Assembly (NCBI GenBank): GCA_029261995.1
Contig: JAJDAF010000039.1
Coordinates: 310,001-374,000, forward strand
DNA: 64,000 bases
Origin: Candidatus Zhuqueibacterota bacterium
Lineage (GTDB): Bacteria; Zhuqueibacterota; Zhuqueibacteria; Oceanimicrobiales; Oceanimicrobiaceae
Direction of reading: 5' to 3'
Part shown: piece by piece, positions 35,695 to 44,401 of the stretch
Layout of the letters: each line of letters starts with the position of its first letter
How positions within the stretch are numbered: the first letter of the stretch is position 1
Translations under genes and position numbers: made by a program
Notes under the pieces: model-generated
Told to the model about the DNA's origin: nothing
Databases searched by the model: none
Seen by the model: only the letters and a program-made list of their open reading frames with translations

Positions 35695-37266
35695 TCAGTT
35701 CAAAGAAAACTGCTGGTCAATTCCCACAGTGATGCCCAAGCCACGGTCGCCGCGCACCGGCAAGGCGAAGTCTATACGCCCAACCCGGGAGCTGGGCGAT
35801 TTTGTGTAACCGAGGCGCAAACCAACTCCCATGCTTATGTTCATGTCCGCAAAACTTACCTGCTGCGATTCCTGCCAGACATGGCCGGCATCCGCAAACA
35901 CAACGCCCCCGATCGCAACGGTCAAGATATTCAACGATGTGAAAATGCGATCTTCCAGATTGAGCAAGAGCCGCTTGTTGCCGGGAAACTGCCGCGCCGG
36001 AAATCCCCTAAGGCCGGAATCGCCACCCAGGACAAACGGTATTTCTTCGGTATCCGTTGCATAGCCAAACTCAGCATTGAGTGCGAGCGTCTGCCAGCCC
36101 ATGATCTTGTTGTAGTAGCGCAAGCGCAGGCTCAAGAGGGTCTCCTTCTCGAAGAATGTCTGGAACGCCGCGGTAGCAAAAAGATACTGGCCTGCTACAA
36201 TCTGGTAAGCCTGGTGACGCGCCAACAGCAGTTCAAAGCGCTTGACGCCATTCGGAGCCGGCAGACCGGTTCTCCCCAGACTGACCGTCGTGATGCTGCC
36301 AAGCGTGATGTCTTCGGTTTTGAGAAAACGGTCGATTCGGGTCTCCTCTGCGAAAGCAAGACGCTCTACACGCAACCGAGCGGTCGTACGATGGATCAAT
36401 TCATTCTCCGGAAGCAATCTTACCGTGCCGGGCACCTGAGTGAATGTTCGGTCCTGAAATTGGTAGGCAAGCCGTGCTCTGACCTTGCGGTACCGGGGAC
36501 CGAACGCTCGCTCCGCAGCCAAACGCAAACTGTTCACCTGGCGCCTAAAACGATTGGACTCCAGGCCGGCGCTGAATTCACGTCTGACTCTGTCGCTGCC
36601 GGCGCCTTCAATCGTCCATGACCATTTTGTGTCCGGCGAAAAGAAAGGCCGCACGATCTGCCCTGAAGACAAGCGGTCAAACGGGCCATCCACGAACCTC
36701 CCTTCAGCCGTCCAGCGGCTATCGAAGAGCTGGGGATCGCGATACCTGAACGATAGCGTCGTACCTTCGTGACGCTCGTGACTGGCTTCAGCGAACAATT
36801 GCTTGCCATAGCCCAGAAGGTTGAACTCCTCCAGTGCACCGCCAAAAATTGTGCGTCCACCGCCGCTACTCAGAATTGTCGAGGTGAGAGTGGTCCACTG
36901 ATCGGTGGTTGCGACCGTGACATCGACAGAATCGGCTTGGCTGGAATCGATTGCGATGCTGACCGCGCCAAGGTATGGCAATCGGCGCAAACGCCGCTCG
37001 CTCTCGTCGATCAGCTCGAGATCAAGGTTCTGTCCTTCACGAAACAGGAACTCCCTGCGAATGACGCTTTCTTTGGTAGTAATATGCAGGGCATTTGCCC
37101 AGCGGTAGAAGAATTCGGGTCGTCTGGTGATCTCAGGAAAAACATCACCCCTGGTCACCTGAATAGACCGAATTGTGCGGGCGCCAGGCGCGGTAACCTG
37201 GGCAAGTACTCCAGATGCCCGAAACGGAATCAAGAGCACAACGATGAGGCAGACCCAACCGTTCAT
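35695..37266 (-). CDS. Omp85/BamA-like outer-membrane protein
   Basis: 523 aa with a signal peptide (VCLIVVLLIPFRASGVLAQ). Residues about 30-120 contain one POTRA-like region (FLFREGQNLDLELIDESERR, then LRRLPYLGAVSI). Residues about 150-523 are a 16-strand-type barrel with alternating aromatic strands, and GGDSGLRGFPARQF carries the RGF motif of the L6 loop found in the Omp85 superfamily. The short POTRA section argues against BamA itself; a TamA/TPS-like exporter or patatin-associated type is possible. The last residues QQFSLN end in a polar residue rather than Phe/Trp. Confidence 0.82.
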   Translation of the reverse strand: MNGWVCLIVVLLIPFRASGVLAQVTAPGARTIRSIQVTRGDVFPEITRRPEFFYRWANALHITTKESVIRREFLFREGQNLDLELIDESERRLRRLPYLGAVSIAIDSSQADSVDVTVATTDQWTTLTSTILSSGGGRTIFGGALEEFNLLGYGKQLFAEASHERHEGTTLSFRYRDPQLFDSRWTAEGRFVDGPFDRLSSGQIVRPFFSPDTKWSWTIEGAGSDRVRREFSAGLESNRFRRQVNSLRLAAERAFGPRYRKVRARLAYQFQDRTFTQVPGTVRLLPENELIHRTTARLRVERLAFAEETRIDRFLKTEDITLGSITTVSLGRTGLPAPNGVKRFELLLARHQAYQIVAGQYLFATAAFQTFFEKETLLSLRLRYYNKIMGWQTLALNAEFGYATDTEEIPFVLGGDSGLRGFPARQFPGNKRLLLNLEDRIFTSLNILTVAIGGVVFADAGHVWQESQQVSFADMNISMGVGLRLGYTKSPSSRVGRIDFALPVRGDRGLGITVGIDQQFSLN

Positions 37267-37519
37267 TTGTCTCTTCAGGCTCTTTTCTGGACATCGTGAA
37301 AGGTGATGTTTCAGCGCAACAAAGCGGTCTTTGCAACCGAGGATTGCAGGTATACCTAACTCTCCTTCCTTATTTGCAAAGCAAAGTTAGCCGATTTAGT
37401 ACAAAACGCAAGAAAAATGTCCGCGTCTGTTGCTTGCAGGAATAGCCGTTGAATGTACTTGTATGTTAACAGATGAAAGCCTAATTTGAGCACTTACCTG
37501 AACTACTGAAGGGACTCAC

Positions 37520-39565
37520 ATGCTAAGACCCGCACAATGGATTGCAACGGCAAGTGCAATATGCGCTTATCTCATCGTTTCCACCCCAATTTTCGCTCAG
37601 ACCAACAACTCTCAAAAACTCGACCCGCAACTGTCGCACGCCAAGATCAGCAGGGCGTTACTGGCTGCAGTCCAGCCTGACGGCAAAGCTACCGTTGAAA
37701 GACGGGCACGCGCAAACTCGACCGTCAATATCGATGACAAAGGCCGAGCACATGTTTTTCTGTACGCCGAGATGACTGCATCCAGGCTCGACATTCTGCG
37801 CTCGCTCGGGGCGTCTATAGAAATCGTCCAGCCTGCAACCAAGACGACGCAGGCCAGAGTACCCCTCGACCGCTTGAGGGCGATTGCGCAACTGGACTTT
37901 ATCGAGTCCATGCGTCCAGCCGACCGGGCCGTGGTGTTCACCGGCAGCGTGACGACCGAAGGAGATACCCTGCTGGGGGCGCAACAGGTGCGGTCTGCAA
38001 ATGACGTAGATGGTGACGGTGTTCGGATAGGTGTCATTTCGGATGGCGTGGACAGTCGGCAGCAAGCGCAGTTCACTTTGGATCTGCCAAACGCCATCGA
38101 CATCAATCCTGCGTTGCCTGGCGGAGGAGACGAAGGAACAGCTATGCTGGAGATCATTCATGATCTGGCGGCGGGCGCCCAGCTGGCGTTTTCCAGCGCA
38201 CAGACCAGCGTGGAAATGGTCGAAGCCATCGACTATCTGACCAACGACGCTTTTGCCGGGGCGGGCTGCCAGGTCATTGTCGATGATTTGGGTTTCCTGA
38301 GCCAGCCCATGTTTGAGGACGGCCCAATCGCTGACGCAGTTGAGCAGGCAGTAGCTCGGGGCGTGACCTACATCACAGCCGTCGGCAATCAGGCCACCGC
38401 TCATTACGAAAGTGAGTACACGCCTGGCCTGCTAACCATCGACGGACAGCCACGGATCGTACATGATTTCGGCACGGCCATAGGTGGCGGTCCAGATTTC
38501 GGCCAGGAGATTTTTGTACCTGGCGGTGGCAGCGTGACGGTGATTCTGCAGTGGAGCGACCCCTTCAACAACCCACTCAACGACTACGACCTCATTATCA
38601 TGGACCAAACGCTGACACGAATTCTCGCTATCAGTGAGGAAACGCAGTCCGGACAAAGCGGGCAACCCCCGATAGAAATCGCAACGGTGGAGAACAACAC
38701 CTCCAGTGAGCTTCGGGTCAGCGTGGTCATCCGAAACCTCAATGCCCAGGCCAGGACGCTGGAAATGCACTACAGCGGTTTGTTCCGGCTACAGGAGTTC
38801 AACACGCCTGCCGGCAGCATTGTCCCTGGGCAACAATCTGCCAACGGCACCATCTCCGTCGGCGCTATCAATGTAAACGACCCAGGCGCTGACACGATCG
38901 AGCCATTCAGCTCCATTGGGCCAGCCGCGATTCATTTTCCCAGACGTGAGGACCGATCCAAACCGGATCTGGTTGCCGTGGACGGGAATCTCATCACCGG
39001 GGCAGGTGGCTTTGGCAGCATCTTCGGAAATCAGCGGCGGTTTTTCGGCACATCTGCGGCGGGACCACATGTGGCGGGAGTGGCTGCGCTCTTGCTGGAG
39101 CGCAATCCCGACCTTTCCCCATCGCAGGTGCGAGCAGCGCTGGCAGGGACGGCTGAGGATCTTGGTGAACCAGGGCAAGATTTTGTCTACGGGGCAGGCC
39201 TAATCGATGCGACCAGAGCATTCGAGGTGATCGGCACGGAGACCGGATCATCGTCGCTCGAGCTTGCACTGAGTTACCCCAACCCATTTGACCCGGCACA
39301 GCACGCTTCTGTCACCGTCGATTTCTCAAATCAGGAACTAGCCAGCGTCAAGCTCGAAATCCTAAATACATTGGGGCAGCGGGTGGAGACTATTTTGAAC
39401 ACGGAAGGGTTGTTGGTGATTGGCCCGGGTCAGGCCATCTGGGACGGCAGAAATGAAGACGGTCGGCTGATGCCAAGTGGTATTTACTTTTACCGTCTGA
39501 CGGCTGGCTCGAAAAGCAAGACGAGGAAGCTTGCACTTATCTGGGGCTGGGCCTCCATCCAGTAA
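37520..39565 (+). CDS. Exported S8/S53-like serine peptidase with T9SS sorting domain
   Basis: 681 aa. Signal peptide to about residue 26 (ending IFAQ). The propeptide-like region runs to about 145. The catalytic domain has IGVISDGVD (Asp175), then GDEGTAMLEIIHD where a subtilisin would have HGT; the Glu205 and Asp215 of this segment match the Glu/Asp arrangement of S53-like peptidases. The Ser lies in FFGTSAAGPHVAGVAALLLE. The C-terminal 90 residues (LSYPNPFDPAQ to GRLMPSGIYFYRLTAG) are a type A T9SS sorting domain, so the protein should be carried across the outer membrane by T9SS. Substrate unknown. It stands alone on the plus strand. Confidence 0.88.
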   Translation: MLRPAQWIATASAICAYLIVSTPIFAQTNNSQKLDPQLSHAKISRALLAAVQPDGKATVERRARANSTVNIDDKGRAHVFLYAEMTASRLDILRSLGASIEIVQPATKTTQARVPLDRLRAIAQLDFIESMRPADRAVVFTGSVTTEGDTLLGAQQVRSANDVDGDGVRIGVISDGVDSRQQAQFTLDLPNAIDINPALPGGGDEGTAMLEIIHDLAAGAQLAFSSAQTSVEMVEAIDYLTNDAFAGAGCQVIVDDLGFLSQPMFEDGPIADAVEQAVARGVTYITAVGNQATAHYESEYTPGLLTIDGQPRIVHDFGTAIGGGPDFGQEIFVPGGGSVTVILQWSDPFNNPLNDYDLIIMDQTLTRILAISEETQSGQSGQPPIEIATVENNTSSELRVSVVIRNLNAQARTLEMHYSGLFRLQEFNTPAGSIVPGQQSANGTISVGAINVNDPGADTIEPFSSIGPAAIHFPRREDRSKPDLVAVDGNLITGAGGFGSIFGNQRRFFGTSAAGPHVAGVAALLLERNPDLSPSQVRAALAGTAEDLGEPGQDFVYGAGLIDATRAFEVIGTETGSSSLELALSYPNPFDPAQHASVTVDFSNQELASVKLEILNTLGQRVETILNTEGLLVIGPGQAIWDGRNEDGRLMPSGIYFYRLTAGSKSKTRKLALIWGWASIQ

Positions 39566-39571
39566 CAAGAA

Positions 39572-39610
39572 AGCCGGACAATCTCTCTATTCAAGAGAGG
39601 CCGCCCGGCT
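39572..39610. terminator. Compound hairpin between convergent T9SS cargo genes
   Basis: AGCCGG (39572-39577) pairs with CCGGCT (39605-39610), and inside it CTCTCT (39583-39588) pairs with AGAGAG (39594-39599). It starts 6 nt after the peptidase stop and 24 nt before the end of the opposite gene. There is no T tract, so a shared terminator is inferred from position. Confidence 0.5.
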
Positions 39611-39633
39611 GTTCGTGAAGAGTATCTCGAAGC

Positions 39634-40590
39634 TTATCGTAGAAGCGTCATCTCTTTGACGTTGGTGAAGTCATGGGTGCTGATGCGGTAATAGTAAATG
39701 CCATTCGGCAGACGGCTCGCATCGAAATCTACGACGTGGTCGCCTGCAGGTCGCGTTTCGCTATCAAGCAAGAGCGCCACCTGCTGTCCCCTGAGGTTGA
39801 ACACGCTCATCGATACTTCGGCTTGAGAGGCAAGGGAGAACCGAATTCTCGTAGTCGGGTTGAACGGATTTGGATAATTCTGATAAAGCAGGGGCTGCTC
39901 CGGCAAAGTCGGACGCGTGGCCACGCTGGTCACCAGCGACGACACCTCCGCCAAATCGAGCAGCAGGCCATCTCCCTGATTAAAGGTCGTGTTGACACGC
40001 TCACGAAACGCAACAAAAATGTCCTGGCCGGCAAATTCCTCCAGCGACAGGCTGTACTTCCGCCACTCGTTGCTGGATGCACTGTCGAACACCACAGCGA
40101 ACAGCGTTGTGTCAAAGGAAGCGATGCTGTCTGCGTCAGTCCTCGAGACCAAGATCTCAAAATTCTCAACAAACGCGAAGACGTAGCGTAGCTGAAATTT
40201 CAGCGAGTCACCCACCTCCACAGAGGCAATCTGAGGGGTGATCAGCCATTGGTCGGTCTGCTGATCCGTCGTAAAATTGCTGTCGGCATCGCCAGTGGCC
40301 CAAGATGCCAATGCAACAAAGTCTCCGCCACCTGGAGGACTATCCACTGTAATGTCATCCTCAAATCCAGGGACAACGGAGCCTACTTGCGCTCTGCGCC
40401 ACCCCAGGCCATCAAACTCGGTAATCTTTTTCCATCCCGCGGGCGGGAAAGTATCCCCTTCAAAAGACTCAACAGGTAACAACCCGGCCAGTGCGGCTCC
40501 GTCAGTGCTTCGTTTCTGTGCAACAGAAATGTCCAGTAAGAAAATGCCAAGACATGCTGCCACAACCCAAAATTGAATTCTCCTAATCAT
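39634..40590 (-). CDS. Exported choice-of-anchor J protein with T9SS sorting domain
   Basis: 318 aa from the ATG at 40590. Signal helix FWVVAACLGIFLLDISVAQ, then a jelly-roll domain of the choice-of-anchor J type (ESFEGDTFPPAGWKKI, DQWLITPQI, SLSLEEFAGQDIFVAFR). The tail YQNYPNPFNPTTRIRFSL to LPNGIYYYRI is a type A T9SS sorting domain. It is probably a secreted, surface-attached protein that may bind glycans or act in adhesion. The upstream gene is its paralogue. Start choice is moderate: the open frame continues to 40647 and no ribosome site is close. Confidence 0.83.
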   Translation of the reverse strand: MIRRIQFWVVAACLGIFLLDISVAQKRSTDGAALAGLLPVESFEGDTFPPAGWKKITEFDGLGWRRAQVGSVVPGFEDDITVDSPPGGGDFVALASWATGDADSNFTTDQQTDQWLITPQIASVEVGDSLKFQLRYVFAFVENFEILVSRTDADSIASFDTTLFAVVFDSASSNEWRKYSLSLEEFAGQDIFVAFRERVNTTFNQGDGLLLDLAEVSSLVTSVATRPTLPEQPLLYQNYPNPFNPTTRIRFSLASQAEVSMSVFNLRGQQVALLLDSETRPAGDHVVDFDASRLPNGIYYYRISTHDFTNVKEMTLLR

Positions 40591-40650
40591 AATCGACTGT
40601 GATTCCACTCCTAATCTGTGATCAATTTGTTCCTGTCTCGCAAGCACCTA

Positions 40651-41586
40651 TCAGCGCAAGAGTGTCATCTTCTTGATCGCCGAGAACTCGCCTGCTTGAA
40701 TTTGATAGTAGTAAATACCGTTGGACAACCCTCTCGCATCATAAGTCAGCTTGTGACGACCCGCAGGCAGTTGCTCGCCTTCAAGAGGAACCGCCACCTC
40801 CTGCCCCAAAATATTGAAGACCTTCAAAGTGACGTCGGATGCCCGGGGCAGCGAAAAAGCAATCTGAGTTGAGGGATTGAAAGGATTCGGGTAATTCTGC
40901 AACAACTCGAACTGCTGAGGGATAGCTGAACTGGCGACACTCGTGACCTGCCGGGTGATGCTAAAATGGTCAACCCAGACGGCGTCCGAGTTTTTTCCAG
41001 TCAGCCCGCCATCTTCAATAAGGTAGTTGACGGCGATAAAAATGTCTGCGCCGGCAAAGCCGGACAGGTCAAATGTGTAAAGGTGATACTCTTCAACCGG
41101 CCCATCCACCTTGAAGGAATCAATCAGGCTGGTGAAGCTTTGCAAGGCTGAGTCCGTCGTTGACACGTAGACCCGAAGTGTGTCTTTGTAAACGCCATCC
41201 GGAGCGCCGGCGTAGAATGACAACTCGTCGCCGGGCTCGATGCCTGCGAGCACCGGACTGATGAGCCACTCGTCAATCAAGCCATTCGAATTGGCGCCTT
41301 CAAAATTGCTAAACCAGAAATGACTGCCCGCCTGCGCGGTGACAGATGCGACCTCCACTCCATTCACATCCACAAATTGTGCAACATCGACATAAGCAAA
41401 GCTCTCGGCAAGTGTATCCACGGCGTCTGAACTGCCGTCATTGTTGATGACTCGCCATCCGGCCGGCGCTTCAGGGGCATCGAAGATTTCCTCCCACTTC
41501 GGCTCATCCTGGCCATAGCCAACGCTGGCAATAAGGATGAAGACCATGAACAGTGCTAACGGCGAATTTGCGAAGACTCGTCTCAT
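40651..41586 (-). CDS. Exported choice-of-anchor J protein with T9SS sorting domain (paralogue)
   Basis: 311 aa. Signal peptide LALFMVFILIASVGYGQ, a jelly-roll domain with EIFDAPEAPAGWRVINNDGS, GLIDEWLISPVL, LYTFDLSGFAGADIFIAV, and a C-terminal LLQNYPNPFNPSTQIAFSL to LSNGIYYYQI sorting domain. Same architecture as the gene 60 bp downstream, so the two look like a tandem duplication expressed together. AAGG precedes the ATG at 41586. Confidence 0.85.
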   Translation of the reverse strand: MRRVFANSPLALFMVFILIASVGYGQDEPKWEEIFDAPEAPAGWRVINNDGSSDAVDTLAESFAYVDVAQFVDVNGVEVASVTAQAGSHFWFSNFEGANSNGLIDEWLISPVLAGIEPGDELSFYAGAPDGVYKDTLRVYVSTTDSALQSFTSLIDSFKVDGPVEEYHLYTFDLSGFAGADIFIAVNYLIEDGGLTGKNSDAVWVDHFSITRQVTSVASSAIPQQFELLQNYPNPFNPSTQIAFSLPRASDVTLKVFNILGQEVAVPLEGEQLPAGRHKLTYDARGLSNGIYYYQIQAGEFSAIKKMTLLR

Positions 41587-41653
41587 AACCTTGGTTTCAC
41601 ATTGACGATTCGAATGCTTGCGGGGCACCTACAACCTACTACCCGGGCGGGCG

Positions 41654-42310
41654 TCAAGTTTCATTACCCATGACACTTTGCAGGATTTCATCATAAATCC
41701 GGTGGTTGCCAGAAAACTCGATAATCTCGCAAGAGAGGTTATTCTGGCGCACAAATTCTCTTTGCTGCTCTACATGACCTTTAGGAACAAACTCGTCATC
41801 ATCTCCGATGACAATCCTGGTCCTGATCTGTCTAAAGGGCCGGAGATCGATTGCCTTGACCACGACCTCTCTGGGATACAAACCTCCCCAAAGAACCAAC
41901 TCTTTTGCTCGGACCTGACCCTTCTGTATCCAGCGGCATGCAGTCGCTGTACCTTGTGAGAAGCCGAACACCCCGACATCGACACCAGCCCTCGGCAGCT
42001 TGGCCATAACGTCGGACAGAACCGCATCCAGATAGTCGATGTAGTCATCGATTTCATCATTCCGCGCTTCGCTGGTCATCCAACTTGCGCCAATCCTTCC
42101 GGAGACACCGCTAAGGTAAAACCTGGACAGTCCTTCCGGCGCCACAATCAAACGTCCTGGTCGCGAGACCGTTTTGAAATATTCGAGAAACTGGACGGCC
42201 AAGTGCCCATAGCCATGCAGGACAAACCATACTTGCTCAACATCGGGACCGCAATTTCCGAGCAGGCAGTATCTGCCCGTGCGTTGAACTTTGATTGACA
42301 CGGTTTCCAC
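41654..42310 (-). CDS. Alpha/beta hydrolase (phospholipase/carboxylesterase type)
   Basis: 218 aa. Catalytic elements: FVLHGYGH (oxyanion), FGFSQGTATACRW with the nucleophile Ser in GxSxG, IGDDDEFVP with the acid, and SGNHRIYDE with the His. This matches the YpfH/esterase-thioesterase branch. The frame is open further 5' to 42481, but that part overlaps the DUF427 gene; a GTG at 42310, 17 nt after that gene's stop, is the most likely start (another GTG is three codons on). No signal peptide, so cytoplasmic. Substrate unknown. Confidence 0.8.
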   Translation of the reverse strand: METVSIKVQRTGRYCLLGNCGPDVEQVWFVLHGYGHLAVQFLEYFKTVSRPGRLIVAPEGLSRFYLSGVSGRIGASWMTSEARNDEIDDYIDYLDAVLSDVMAKLPRAGVDVGVFGFSQGTATACRWIQKGQVRAKELVLWGGLYPREVVVKAIDLRPFRQIRTRIVIGDDDEFVPKGHVEQQREFVRQNNLSCEIIEFSGNHRIYDEILQSVMGNET

Positions 42311-42327
42311 GTTGGGCTCTACTATCC

Positions 42328-42612
42328 TCAGTCCTCCACCTCGACTCCGCGCCAAAATGCAACGTAGCCCAGGATATTCTTCGCGGCATCTTTGGGCTCC
42401 AGGTAGGTCCAGGCTGCATCGACGTTGACCTGTCCTTCGACTTTGAGGTGGAAGTATTGTGCCGTTCCCTTCCACGAGCATATCGTTTGGGTATTGCTTT
42501 CCTGAAAAAACTCTCTATTTATGGAGTCAGGCGGGAAGTATTTGTTTCCCTCAACAATTTCGACAGATTTGCTCTCGGCCAGAATCTTGCCGTTCCAGAT
42601 GGCTCTTGCCAT
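42328..42612 (-). CDS. DUF427 domain protein
   Basis: 94 aa. Family pattern: MARAIWNGKILAES, VEGNKYFPPDSI, TICSWKGTAQYFHL, AAWTYLEPKDAAKNILGYVAFW. DUF427 proteins are small beta-barrel-like cytoplasmic proteins without assigned function. The ATG at 42612 has AGGAGAG 9 nt upstream; residues before it in the longer frame are outside the family. It precedes the hydrolase gene in the same direction. Confidence 0.87.
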   Translation of the reverse strand: MARAIWNGKILAESKSVEIVEGNKYFPPDSINREFFQESNTQTICSWKGTAQYFHLKVEGQVNVDAAWTYLEPKDAAKNILGYVAFWRGVEVED

Positions 42613-42818
42613 GTTTTTGGCTCTCCTAAGCTTCTTAACTTCGTTGGCATTTTCGGACCTAAGTTTAACGATCTGAATCAACAAATCCAAGCACAAGATT
42701 GCGTGTTACATTTCTGCCACGCATGCGGTCAGACCGCAACTTTGCGATGTCGTACACGTCTAAGAGGCAGATCAACAGTCAATTTCAAAGATTGTATTCC
42801 CGAAGGAGCAAGAAGAAA

Positions 42819-42950
42819 ATGCTTACGATAGTTGGATCTTCACTGGTCATGCTGTCAGCGGCGGCGTACGCGCTGTATCTGTGGCGCAATGAAGACCGAA
42901 GGCAAGAATGGCGGCGAGTTTCGCGCGCCACCTGGAAACGCGCTGGATAG
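42819..42950 (+). CDS. Small single-helix membrane protein (43 aa)
   Basis: Short frame starting MLTIVGSSLVMLSAAAYALY, one transmembrane helix followed by a basic cytoplasmic-type tail rich in Arg (about 20 residues). AAGGAG lies 11 nt before the ATG, and a strong plus-strand intrinsic terminator begins 12 nt after the stop, which argues that a plus-strand transcript ends here. Longer in-frame ATGs at 42699 and 42747 exist without ribosome sites. Function unknown. Confidence 0.55.
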   Translation: MLTIVGSSLVMLSAAAYALYLWRNEDRRQEWRRVSRATWKRAG

Positions 42951-42961
42951 GTGCTGATTGC

Positions 42962-42993
42962 AGGCCATGCGGGCCACAACGCATGGCCTTTTC
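42962..42993 (+). terminator. Intrinsic terminator after the 43-aa gene
   Basis: AGGCCATGCG (42962-42971), 8-nt loop, CGCATGGCCT (42980-42989): a perfect 10-bp GC-rich stem that runs into TTTTCTT on the plus strand. No T tract on the minus strand, so the orientation is clear. Confidence 0.85.
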
Positions 42994-43500
42994 TTAGCTT
43001 GGCGCCGGAAATGCTTGTCTGTGCCAGGAGTCTGCAAACGGAATCTCCCAATTGGAGCCGCGAAAGTCACCGACGGTTAGAATCGTGTTGTCGAACACAA
43101 TGGTTTCAGCGGTGACCTCTCCTGCCTGAACGCTTTTCTTGAAGGCTGCCCGGTCAACAGCACGAACACAACCATCGGAAGAACGGTAAAACACCGCCGA
43201 AGCAGTCCCGACGATCGGGCACGCCAGTTCGGTTTCCAACTGCTTGAGGAATCGAACCAGAGAATCCACCGAGCATCCCGAGGCCGCCATTCTACGCTCA
43301 TCCACTCCCACCATGATGAATTGCTGGTGCACAAGTTGCCAGCCGGTTTCAAGCTCGCGTTTGTGAGCCGTCCAGCTCTCAAGAAATTCAGTAATCTGCT
43401 TGCTGACGAAGGCGATTTCAGTAGTATTTAACTCCCGACTGCAGGGATAAATCCACAATCGGCTGGCGTTAGCCAATTGCTCGAACGCAACAACACTCAT
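42994..43500 (-). CDS. Conserved protein of unknown function (Bacteroidetes-type family)
   Basis: 168 aa, no signal or membrane helix. It resembles an uncharacterised family common in Bacteroidetes: an N-terminal LWIYPCSRELN, then ITEFLESWTAHKRELETGW, QFIMVGVDERRMAASGCSVD-SLVRFLKQLE, and a C-terminal half with TIVFDNTILTVGDFR. Some database copies are labelled as ABC transporter ATPases, but there is no Walker motif here. Function unknown. It precedes no obvious partner; the SDR gene upstream is 36 bp away and may be co-transcribed. Confidence 0.7.
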   Translation of the reverse strand: MSVVAFEQLANASRLWIYPCSRELNTTEIAFVSKQITEFLESWTAHKRELETGWQLVHQQFIMVGVDERRMAASGCSVDSLVRFLKQLETELACPIVGTASAVFYRSSDGCVRAVDRAAFKKSVQAGEVTAETIVFDNTILTVGDFRGSNWEIPFADSWHRQAFPAPS

Positions 43501-43536
43501 AGTTCAACTCCTGTTTGTCCCGGCGTGACTGGCGGG

Positions 43537-44295
43537 TCATGGCGCCATCACGGCGCCATTGTTGATGTCAAATACCTGACCGGTAAACGATGTCTGTTCT
43601 TGAGAAATGAGATATGCCACGAGGCTGGCGACTTCCTCCGGCTGGCTCATCTTCGCCAGCGGAACGTGGGCCATCTGCTCGCGATAGGCTGTGTCGTATT
43701 CCTTTTCCGTAACCTCCGCCAGGGCACGGATACCATCGCGAGCCATATCTGTCTCTACCCAGCCGGGGCAGATGGCATTGACAAGAATTTTCCGGCGCGC
43801 GAATTCCGCCGCCCAGGAGCGCATCAATCCCAGCAAGCCTGCTTTGGAAGCACAGTATGCTGAGTAGCGTGGAATACCAAGCCGCGCCAATACGGACGAC
43901 ACAATAATGATATGCTTATACGCACTGGTGTCCTTCCGCAAAAAGGGCAAGCATTCGTTCACCAGATAATACGTGCCAGTCAGATTGATATTCAGAATTT
44001 CAAGCCAGCGGTCGTTGTCGCCGTAGTTGTTTTCGCCGCCGATACCGGCATTCGAGATGACGCCGGCCAGTGAATTCAACTGCAGCTCGCCGAGCCCGGT
44101 CGCCAGGGACGTTCTGTCGGCAATGTCCGCTGTCAAGATTTGATGCCTTTCGGGAGAGTTCAGTTCTGCCCGCACCGTCTCCAGCTTGGTCTTCGTTCTA
44201 CCCACCAGCACGGTGGCGTGGCCCTCTTTTGCCAGACGAACGGCAGTGGCTCTGCCGATACCCGAGCCTGCACCTGAAATCAAGAATGTTGCCAT
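43537..44295 (-). CDS. Short-chain dehydrogenase/reductase (FabG-like)
   Basis: Classical SDR, 252 aa. Seen: TFLISGAGSGIGRATAVRLA for cofactor binding, NAGIGG, the catalytic Ser in IIVSSVLARLG, YSAYCASKAG for Tyr and Lys, and PGWVETDMA. The C-terminal FTGQVFDINNGAVM is usual for 3-oxoacyl-ACP reductase-like members, although the exact substrate is open. AGAGGA lies 5 nt before the ATG at 44295. Confidence 0.9.
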   Translation of the reverse strand: MATFLISGAGSGIGRATAVRLAKEGHATVLVGRTKTKLETVRAELNSPERHQILTADIADRTSLATGLGELQLNSLAGVISNAGIGGENNYGDNDRWLEILNINLTGTYYLVNECLPFLRKDTSAYKHIIIVSSVLARLGIPRYSAYCASKAGLLGLMRSWAAEFARRKILVNAICPGWVETDMARDGIRALAEVTEKEYDTAYREQMAHVPLAKMSQPEEVASLVAYLISQEQTSFTGQVFDINNGAVMAP

Positions 44296-44401
44296 TCGTC
44301 CTCTCAGTCGGTTTATCAACTCACTCTCTTCCACGATTTTTCAGAAGAAAATGAAGATACGTTCAAAACCGAAACTATCCAAGAGAAATCTGGACGCCCC
44401 G

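Noticed and set aside
35683-36621. 312-codon plus-strand frame
   Set aside because: It lies antisense inside the Omp85-like gene; the translation has no domain pattern, while the minus strand shows signal peptide, POTRA and barrel.
42311-42481. N-terminal extension of the alpha/beta hydrolase
   Set aside because: This stretch overlaps the DUF427 coding region in another frame and does not look like protein of the hydrolase family.
42994-43500. ABC transporter ATPase label for the 168-aa protein
   Set aside because: No Walker A, Walker B or signature motif; the label comes from mis-annotated relatives.
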